From Campylobacterales bacterium (GTDB lineage: Bacteria; Campylobacterota; Campylobacteria; Campylobacterales; QNZT01), in assembly GCA_027080605.1 (NCBI GenBank), contig JALWRO010000280.1, positions 1 through 12,862 of the forward strand: 12,862 bases of DNA, in the 5' to 3' direction. Shown here in pieces: positions 1 to 5,929 of the stretch. Made by a program: the position numbers and the translations under genes. The notes below the pieces were generated by a model that was not told where the DNA came from, did not search any database, and saw nothing but the letters and a program-made list of their open reading frames with translations. Each line of letters opens with the position of its first letter. Positions within the stretch are counted from its first letter, which is position 1.

Positions 1-2
1 CA

Positions 3-2300
3 TTGAAAGATACACAACTTTCGACGTTGAGTGTTGTAAACGGCTCCGGTAGTACAGAGGTAGAAGTGACAACCGACAATGCTGATTTACGTAAAGTCGC
101 GACAACAGGACCGGATAACCTCGCCCTGTTTAACAGTGATATTGACTTTACATCCGGAAATTTCGGATCGATTCAGCAGCTTCAGATCACCAGCGGAACT
201 GTTACGGTAACCGATGAAGTACTCGCAGATCGTACAGCTTCGGGAGCGGGAAATATTACCGTACAGATAGACAGTGATAATACACAGGACTACAGCACGC
301 TCGACGACATTACCGGTACGGCAAGAATTGAAATTGCAGGAGATACGACATTTGGCGGTAACTTCGCAAATGTTGATCAGATCGAAGTTTACAGCGGTAA
401 ACGATTGACATTGACCGATGATGTACTTGGTTCTCATGAAGTAACCGGTGCGGGGAGTACGACTGTACAAATTGATACTGACTCTTCATCTGCATTTTCC
501 AATGTCAAAACTACCGGAACAAATATTGCAGAGTTTACCGCGACCAGTACTTTCAGCGGAGATTTCGGGAGTTTTCAAAGTGTTGATGTTTCGTCCGGAG
601 AGCTGACCGTTTCCGATACGGTGCTGACAACGCTTCAAAGCGGCGGTTCTGTTACCGGAGCGGGTAAAATCAAGGTGACGGTCAACGGTGACTCCGATTA
701 TGATTTGACCCAAATCAATGTCGGTGCAAGTGATGAAACGGTTGAATTTACCGCTAGCGGTACCTTTGGCGGAAACTTTGGTGACACTGGAACGATCATT
801 GTCGACAGCGGTATAACCGTAACGATGGATGCATCCATTTTGCCGTCTCAGACGATCACCAACAACGGTACCGTTGACATTTCCAATCTGGACGGAACAC
901 CTGCTGCCGATCTTTCCGTTATCAATGGTGGTACGGTGCAGGCGACTTCCGACGGTGATGTGACTTTTACCGGCGATCTCGGTAACGCGACACTGACAAT
1001 TGACAGCGGTACTTTCACGACCGACGCGGTGAAAGTCAGCGGTAAAACGGTCGGTGGAAACGGGACACTCTCTGTGACGAATCTCGATGCCAAAACCGAT
1101 GCCGATTTCACCAATGTCAATCCGACGACTTTCAACGCGGAGTGGTCGGAAGGAACGGCAACCTACACCGGAAATTTGACAAATATCGATACACTGACGA
1201 TTGCAAGCGGTACTATGCAGGTAGCGGATACGATTGCGGACGGTATTGGCATTACCGGTGACGGGGATTTGACACTGACCATCAATGATGCCGATCTGAT
1301 TGCACTCAATAATATTTCCATTAACGGTACGCTGACACTGAGTATGGCGGAAAATATCGATTTGAGCGGTCGAACCGATCTTGGAAGTGTAGATGATTAT
1401 GAGATTGTTTCCGGAAAAACGGTGACGCTGCTTGATACGCAGGCACAGAATATTATAAAATCAGGTGACGGGGAAATGCTTGTCAAAGTCGATAATGTCG
1501 ATGAATACCAAATCGATACGATCACCAAATCTGCGGGCACGATTACGGCAGAGATTGATGCCGATCTTGATCTGAGCGCAAAAGATACGAGCGTTATAGA
1601 TAAATTTGATATTACGAATACTAATCTTTTGACGCTAAGTGATGATCAAGTCGGAACAAAAGTTCTAACAGGAGCGGATGGGGGTAAATTGACCGTCCAG
1701 GTAGACAACGGAACGCTTGCGACCGATTTTTCCGGTGTTACGGCAACCGGAACGATCACCCTCGATCTCGCAGTCGCGATCGATCTGAGCCAAAACGGTA
1801 ATCTTGCCAAAGTGGATGCTTACATCATCGGTGATACATTGACCATTTCTGATTCCGATGTCGATGGCAGAGCTGTTACGGGCGTCACCAAAACACTAAT
1901 TGTCAAAACCGATGTTACCTCCGTCGATCTGAGTAACGTTGCATCCGGAGTCGATACAACGCTTGAATTTATCGGTGATGTCAATAGTTATACGGGCGAT
2001 ATGACCAATGTTGATACGGTTGTTGTCGATAACAGTGTATCGCTAACAATAGATGCGACCCAACTTGCCGGGAAAAGTGTAACCAACAACGGAGCACTTC
2101 ATATTACCAATCTTGATGCACAAGCCGATCTCGATATGAGTGGATTCGGCGGTACGATCACTGCAGATTGGTCGGGAACAGATACTTTTGCCGGTGATCT
2201 CGGTAGTGCGACACTGACGATCTCAAGCGGTACGATGACAGCCGATGCGGCAAAAATTAGCGGCAAAACGATTGATGGTGCGGGAACGTTGAATATCACC
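3..2300 (+). repeat. Array of ~68-residue (~204 bp) diverged tandem coding repeats
   Basis: Units start around residues 48, 116, 183, 254, 321, 387, 452, 522, 594, 662 and 728 of the visible protein, a spacing of 65-72 residues. Each begins with an F/L/Y-x-G-[ND]-F/L-like motif, followed ~12 residues later by an SG turn and then a GAG/NNG turn before the next strands. A further partial unit runs off the left edge. The units are clearly related in protein but well diverged in DNA, so the array is old rather than a fresh expansion. Two subtypes are visible. Units near 321-390 and 662-735 share TNLDA and a [EA][WD]WS-type segment (the only two Trp), which suggests an earlier multi-unit duplication. 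Confidence 0.8.
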
Positions 2301-3671
2301 GGCAGCAGTACCGCAGACCTGGCAAATGTCTCTTCTGCACTGACGGCGGATATCGACGGCGGGGCAGCGACACTGGATAACCTCAAGGTAAATCTCGACG
2401 CCTCTGCCTCTTCGCAGGATTTGACCATCAACGCTGTTGATACGGCAATCACCGCGATCACAGGGGGTGCAGGCAACGATACACTCAACGTCAAAGCTGA
2501 TATGACACTGACGACTTTCGACGGTATCGAAACAACTTCTATCGATAGCGGGAATACACTGGCACTAGATGGTGCATTGATGGACGGCAAATCGATTTCG
2601 GGAGGAACACTCCATATTACCGGAACCGGAGACGGGCAGCTCGATCTCTCTAACATCAGTTCCGCCGTGACTGCCGATATCGATAACGGTGCTACGACGA
2701 TCGACAATCTCGGTGTCGATTTTGATGGTACGAATAGCAGTAGTGCGCTGACTGTCAATATCGCAAACGGTAGTGTGGCGAATGTCGCAGGCGGTTCGGG
2801 AGATGATACGTTTAACATCGATGCGGCAAATATGGACAATACTGTTACGATAGATGGAAACGGAGGGACGGATACGCTGGCGATCACTACCAGTGCAACC
2901 GACTTTACAAGCGGAGATTTTGCCAATGTCAGTGAAGTCGAAACGATACAGTTTGCAAACGGTGACGATGTGATTGCGCTTCAGGATAATAGTCTGGACG
3001 GTATTGGGCTTGATCTGGGAGACGGTACAAACAGTGTGAGTGTCGCTTCCGCAAATCTGACAAGTGCCGATACCATCATCGGCGGGGCAGGAACGGACAC
3101 CATTACGGTCACCGACGCGGCGACACTCAATGACAGTGCGTTTACTAATCTCTCAAGTATTGAAACACTGAATTTATCCGACAATACAAACAGCGTTACA
3201 CTGGGAACCGAAGCGATTGGAGCGGGATTTACAACGGTTAACGGCGGTACGGATGCGGATACATTTACACTCGATTTTACCAATGTAACGACTCTGAATG
3301 CCGATGCGGGGAACGATACCGTAACATTGACCGGAACCGCTGCGGTGACCAATGACGGTGATGCGTTCAGCGGTGCACAAAACGCACACCAAATCGAAAC
3401 ATTGGATTTAACACAATTAAACAATGGCGGAGGATTTAGTAACGACGATACCGTAGAATTTAATTTCTCAAAAGATTTTATAGAATCGTTGGTAGGTAAC
3501 AGTAGCGGTGATTTAACGCTCAAACTCACTGCTGCTCAGGCGGAAGATATTCAATTTACAACATCTGACGGTCAAGTGCATGATACCACCGCTGCCGGTG
3601 CTTCTTCCATTGAAGATAACAGTAGTTACGCACTTGATGCAGATACTAATCTTGTCATAGATATTGTCTGA
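3..3671 (+). CDS. Giant repeat adhesin, probable type I secretion substrate (5'-partial)
   Basis: This is the 3' part of a long gene. The frame is open to the left edge and the first ~45 residues already align with the second half of an internal repeat, so the TTG at position 3 is not a credible start. The visible 1222 residues are rich in Thr, Ser, Asp, Gly and Asn. I see no Cys, only two Trp, and six Arg, all at or before residue 623. Roughly eleven repeats of ~68 residues (F-x-G-[ND]-F/L, then a [DS]SG turn, then a V-x-GAG-x-[TI]-TV-x-[IV]-[DN] type end) suggest stacked beta strands. From residue ~820 degenerate RTX-like nonapeptides appear (GGAGNDTLN at 821, GGSGDDTFN at 930, GGAGTDTIT at 1027). 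The last ~80 residues lack these motifs and end in a hydrophobic/acidic tail (NLVIDIV), as in C-terminal type I secretion signals. The role as a surface or biofilm adhesin is inferred from this architecture and from the exporter genes nearby. The true N-terminus and total length are unknown. Confidence 0.85.
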   Translation: MKDTQLSTLSVVNGSGSTEVEVTTDNADLRKVATTGPDNLALFNSDIDFTSGNFGSIQQLQITSGTVTVTDEVLADRTASGAGNITVQIDSDNTQDYSTLDDITGTARIEIAGDTTFGGNFANVDQIEVYSGKRLTLTDDVLGSHEVTGAGSTTVQIDTDSSSAFSNVKTTGTNIAEFTATSTFSGDFGSFQSVDVSSGELTVSDTVLTTLQSGGSVTGAGKIKVTVNGDSDYDLTQINVGASDETVEFTASGTFGGNFGDTGTIIVDSGITVTMDASILPSQTITNNGTVDISNLDGTPAADLSVINGGTVQATSDGDVTFTGDLGNATLTIDSGTFTTDAVKVSGKTVGGNGTLSVTNLDAKTDADFTNVNPTTFNAEWSEGTATYTGNLTNIDTLTIASGTMQVADTIADGIGITGDGDLTLTINDADLIALNNISINGTLTLSMAENIDLSGRTDLGSVDDYEIVSGKTVTLLDTQAQNIIKSGDGEMLVKVDNVDEYQIDTITKSAGTITAEIDADLDLSAKDTSVIDKFDITNTNLLTLSDDQVGTKVLTGADGGKLTVQVDNGTLATDFSGVTATGTITLDLAVAIDLSQNGNLAKVDAYIIGDTLTISDSDVDGRAVTGVTKTLIVKTDVTSVDLSNVASGVDTTLEFIGDVNSYTGDMTNVDTVVVDNSVSLTIDATQLAGKSVTNNGALHITNLDAQADLDMSGFGGTITADWSGTDTFAGDLGSATLTISSGTMTADAAKISGKTIDGAGTLNITGSSTADLANVSSALTADIDGGAATLDNLKVNLDASASSQDLTINAVDTAITAITGGAGNDTLNVKADMTLTTFDGIETTSIDSGNTLALDGALMDGKSISGGTLHITGTGDGQLDLSNISSAVTADIDNGATTIDNLGVDFDGTNSSSALTVNIANGSVANVAGGSGDDTFNIDAANMDNTVTIDGNGGTDTLAITTSATDFTSGDFANVSEVETIQFANGDDVIALQDNSLDGIGLDLGDGTNSVSVASANLTSADTIIGGAGTDTITVTDAATLNDSAFTNLSSIETLNLSDNTNSVTLGTEAIGAGFTTVNGGTDADTFTLDFTNVTTLNADAGNDTVTLTGTAAVTNDGDAFSGAQNAHQIETLDLTQLNNGGGFSNDDTVEFNFSKDFIESLVGNSSGDLTLKLTAAQAEDIQFTTSDGQVHDTTAAGASSIEDNSSYALDADTNLVIDIV
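2262..2492 (+). repeat. Copy A of a ~108-residue-period duplication ending in an RTX-like motif
   Basis: Residues ~754-830 of the adhesin run from a GKTI...GTLNIT strand through a TADIDGGA turn to the RTX-like GGAGNDTLN. They align almost without gaps to residues ~862-939 (copy B). This marks the change from pure beta repeats to a region with RTX-like motifs. Confidence 0.7.
2586..2819 (+). repeat. Copy B of the ~108-residue-period duplication
   Basis: Residues ~862-939 (GKSIS, GTLHIT, TADIDNGATTIDNL, then GGSGDDTFN) repeat copy A with a period of 108-109 residues. The DNA is diverged while the protein pattern is kept, which indicates an old duplication under structural selection. Confidence 0.7.
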
Positions 3672-3683
3672 TACAGGTTTGTA

Positions 3684-3710
3684 CAACAGAAGGTTTCACC
3701 CCTTCTGTTG
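3684..3710. terminator. Perfect 10-bp stem hairpin between convergent genes, candidate bidirectional terminator
   Basis: CAACAGAAGG (3684-3693) and CCTTCTGTTG (3701-3710) are perfectly complementary around a 7-base loop. The hairpin sits between the adhesin stop (3669-3671) and the thioredoxin stop (3696-3698), and its right arm is within the last thioredoxin codons. Neither strand has a U-run directly after the stem (the nearest T-run, around 3723-3728, is over 10 bases away), so it is not a textbook intrinsic terminator. It may act with other factors or protect 3' ends of both transcripts. Confidence 0.5.
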
Positions 3711-4073
3711 CGCTTCCTGCTGTTTTTTGACCTCTTCGCGTACCTGATCCATGTCAAGCGCTTTGACCTGTTTGATCAGATCGTGGAGTCCCTCTTCCGG
3801 GAGCATTCCGGGTTGCATGAAAACGATGATTCCCTCTCTCATGATCGCGACGGTCGGAATTGACTGAATATTGAAGTACATTGCGATATCTTTCTCCTCT
3901 TCGGTATTGATTTTACCGAAAAGAATTTCGGGATACTCTTCTGAAACCTTTTCGAATATCGGACCGAATTGTTTGCACGGTCCGCACCAGGGTGCCCAGA
4001 AGTCGAGGATGACGATATCGTTTGAAGAGACTTTTTCTTCGAAGCTTTGTGATGTGAGATTTTCGAGTGCCAT
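3696..4073 (-). CDS. Thioredoxin with a short charged C-terminal extension
   Basis: A 125-residue cytoplasmic thioredoxin-fold protein with no signal peptide. It has the dithiol active site WCGPC (residues 29-33), the preceding DFWAPW strand and the cis-proline loop SIPT (Pro73), so it should reduce protein disulfides. Ordinary thioredoxins are about 105-110 residues. This one carries an extra tail of about 18 mostly charged and Gln residues (ending in KKQQEAQQKG), whose function I cannot assign. The start is supported by AAAGG at 4080-4084, six bases upstream of ATG. It is a single gene placed against the flanking adhesin and secretion genes. Since the adhesin has no Cys, a folding role for this thioredoxin on that protein is unlikely. 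It could be trxA or a paralogue; I do not assign a symbol because other thioredoxins may exist elsewhere in the genome. Confidence 0.93.
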   Translation of the reverse strand: MALENLTSQSFEEKVSSNDIVILDFWAPWCGPCKQFGPIFEKVSEEYPEILFGKINTEEEKDIAMYFNIQSIPTVAIMREGIIVFMQPGMLPEEGLHDLIKQVKALDMDQVREEVKKQQEAQQKG

Positions 4074-4101
4074 TGTGAACCTTTATGGTGAAATAGCTGC
4101 T

Positions 4102-4107
4102 ATTATG
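4102..4107 (-). promoter_or_regulatory. Possible -10 element for the thioredoxin gene
   Basis: On the minus strand this reads CATAAT, about 30 bases before the start codon. It is preceded by a T6 run (4121-4126 on the plus strand as A6) rather than a recognisable -35 box. A -10 with T-rich upstream DNA resembles the housekeeping promoters known from epsilonproteobacteria. This is inference from sequence only. Confidence 0.35.
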
Positions 4108-4128
4108 CCACCTCTATCGTAAAAAAGC

Positions 4129-4148
4129 GTTGATATCGCAATATCAAC
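4129..4148. promoter_or_regulatory. Perfect palindrome (8-bp arms, 4-base centre) in the divergent promoter region
   Basis: GTTGATAT and ATATCAAC flank CGCA. The element lies in the 149-base gap (4074-4222) between the divergent thioredoxin and TPR-glycosyltransferase genes, so it could be an operator for either. On the minus strand the stem is followed two bases later by T6, so an AT-rich intrinsic terminator for leftward antisense transcription is an alternative reading. The rest of the gap contains only the candidate promoters described separately. Confidence 0.4.
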
Positions 4149-4173
4149 AAGTCGATTTCAAACTATTTCACTT

Positions 4174-4202
4174 TTGGCACATAACGTGCTTCCTTTTGTA
4201 AA
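4174..4202 (+). promoter_or_regulatory. Candidate sigma-70-type promoter for the secretion operon
   Basis: TTGGCA (4174-4179, five of six consensus positions), a 17-base spacer and TGTAAA (4197-4202, four of six). A start about seven bases later would leave a leader of only ~14 bases that still holds the GAGGG ribosome-binding site at 4211-4215. No experimental support; the match is suggestive only. Confidence 0.35.
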
Positions 4203-4222
4203 AACTACACGAGGGAGCATGT

Positions 4223-5929
4223 ATGTCAGCCCGTATTGCCGATCTTCATGAAACATTATCCGATGCCGTAAAATTGCATCAGCAGGGGGAGTTGCAATCC
4301 GCAAAAGAGCTCTATGAAGCGGTTTTGGAGGAAGATCCGGAGTATTTGCCGGCACTCCATAATCTGAGCAATCTTTACCGTCACATGAAAGAATACGACA
4401 AAGCGGTCGATGTCGGACAGCAACTGGTGGTATTACAGCCTGAAAATGCTTCGGTTTATAACAATCTTGCCCTGACCTATGAAGCGACGGGCGATCTGCA
4501 AAATGCACTGTTTCTCTATCAAAAAGCGCTAAAAATCGATCCTGCTTTTACCAAAGTGTACAATAATATTGCCGTTATTTTTTACAGACAGAGACGCTAT
4601 CGCGACGGTATTGCGATTTTGAAACTGGCGTTGCGATACAGCGGTGAAGATCCGCAGACGCTTTCCAATCTGGGGGCTTTTTACAACAAAGCAAAACGTT
4701 ATGAAGATGCGAGAAAGAGACTGGAGAGGGCGATTGCACTGGCACCGGAGATGACGGGTGCTTATGTCAATCTGGGAAATGTCTATAATAAGCTGAATCG
4801 TCATCTTGATGCACTGGCGTGTCATGTGCGTGCACTTGAGTCCGATCCTTCGAGTGCCTCCAACCATGCCAATCTGGCGATTACCTATAAACATCTGGAG
4901 CGTTACGAAGAGGCGATCGATTCATTTCGCAAAGCGCTGGAGATCGATCCGCATTTTGTCAATGCGCACTTTGATCTGGCGACAACTTATCTGTTGCTGG
5001 GAGAGTATGAAAAAGGGTTTGCCGAATATGAGTGGCGTTTTGAAAAAGAGGAGATGGTATCGCTGCTGAAAGAGTATGCGTATATATTTGAAAAGCCGAA
5101 ATTTGCAACCGATCTGCCGACAGAGGGAAAAACGCTTTTGCTCTATTCCGAGCAGGGGTACGGGGATATTCTCCAGTTTATCCGGTTTGCAGAGCCGTTG
5201 AAACAGCGTTATCCGCAGTTGCGTTTGAAAGTACAGTGTCGTCCGGCACTGAAAACACTTTTAGAGACACTCCCTTTTGTTGATGAGGTGGTTTCAAGAG
5301 ACGAAGATGCGGGTCATTTTGATTATCACTACGCGGTGATGAGCCTTCCGTATCTGCTGGGTACCGGCTTTGATGATGTTCCTCATGAAGCCTATATCCC
5401 TGTGGAGAAACAGGAAGGTGTCACGTTGGTATTGCATCCCTATAAATACAATATCGGTGTTGTATGGGGTGCGAGTGTCACCGGTGAAGGGTATAGCGAA
5501 AAGACCTTCTCTCCCGAGCAATTTGCCCCTTTAACCGATCATGAAGATATTGCGCTTTATGCACTGCAGGTGGGTGAAGATGTGCAAAGACTTCATGAAG
5601 CGAATCTGACAGGGAAGATTACCGACTTAAGCTCTGAGCTGACCGATTTTCAAAAGACGGCGAGTGTGATTAAAATGCTCGATCTGGTCATCACCTCCGA
5701 TACTTCCGTAGCGCATCTGGCGGGTGCTATGGGCAAAGAGGTGTGGGTGTTACTGCCCAAAAAGGCGGACTGGCGCTGGGAGAGAGAGGGTGACAGCACT
5801 GTCTGGTATCCGAGTGCCAGACTCTTCCGCCAGCAAGAGCAGGGCAAGTGGGATGAAGTCTTTGAAGCGGTGTTCAGTGCGCTGGAAGAGCGTTACTATA
5901 TAGAGATACCACGGGGTAAAAATGCATAA
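4223..5929 (+). CDS. TPR-repeat protein with C-terminal GT9-like glycosyltransferase domain
   Basis: A 568-residue soluble protein without signal peptide or membrane segment. Residues ~7-270 are about eight 34-residue tetratricopeptide repeats (signs include YNNLALTYEATG, AYVNLGNVYNKL, NHANLAITYKHL and repeated [AK]L-x-[IL]-DP ends), a protein-binding superhelix. Residues ~300-560 resemble the glycosyltransferase family 9/heptosyltransferase fold common in TPR-glycosyltransferases: EQGYGDILQF at 310-319, GVVWGAS near 412, and SDTSVAHLAGAMGKEVWVLL at 492-511 followed by a DWRWxRE segment. It probably transfers a sugar from an activated nucleotide donor to a protein partner; donor and acceptor are unknown. 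The start is fixed by GAGGG six to seven bases before ATG. The stop overlaps the ABC exporter start by eight bases, tying its synthesis to the type I secretion machinery. The family is confident; glycosylation of the adhesin is inference. Confidence 0.85.
   Translation: MSARIADLHETLSDAVKLHQQGELQSAKELYEAVLEEDPEYLPALHNLSNLYRHMKEYDKAVDVGQQLVVLQPENASVYNNLALTYEATGDLQNALFLYQKALKIDPAFTKVYNNIAVIFYRQRRYRDGIAILKLALRYSGEDPQTLSNLGAFYNKAKRYEDARKRLERAIALAPEMTGAYVNLGNVYNKLNRHLDALACHVRALESDPSSASNHANLAITYKHLERYEEAIDSFRKALEIDPHFVNAHFDLATTYLLLGEYEKGFAEYEWRFEKEEMVSLLKEYAYIFEKPKFATDLPTEGKTLLLYSEQGYGDILQFIRFAEPLKQRYPQLRLKVQCRPALKTLLETLPFVDEVVSRDEDAGHFDYHYAVMSLPYLLGTGFDDVPHEAYIPVEKQEGVTLVLHPYKYNIGVVWGASVTGEGYSEKTFSPEQFAPLTDHEDIALYALQVGEDVQRLHEANLTGKITDLSSELTDFQKTASVIKMLDLVITSDTSVAHLAGAMGKEVWVLLPKKADWRWEREGDSTVWYPSARLFRQQEQGKWDEVFEAVFSALEERYYIEIPRGKNA

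Noticed and set aside
3..5. TTG at position 3 as the adhesin start codon
   Set aside because: There are only two bases upstream, so no ribosome-binding site can be judged, and the following residues already fall in the middle of a repeat unit. The gene almost certainly begins further left.
2099..2926. 275-codon antisense open frame (minus strand) inside the adhesin gene, and a similar one at 2981-3529
   Set aside because: They arise from the biased composition and repeats of the adhesin. The translations are Ser/Val/Pro-rich low-complexity sequence without a recognisable family, and no clear ribosome-binding site or separate promoter was seen.
3588..3599. TAAG tetrapeptide (residues ~1196-1199) near the adhesin C-terminus, resembling the LapG protease cleavage motif
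   Set aside because: In LapA-type adhesins the motif lies in an N-terminal retention module. Here it is about 25 residues from the C-terminus, and no lapD/lapG genes are in the window. Most likely chance; the real N-terminus is outside the window.
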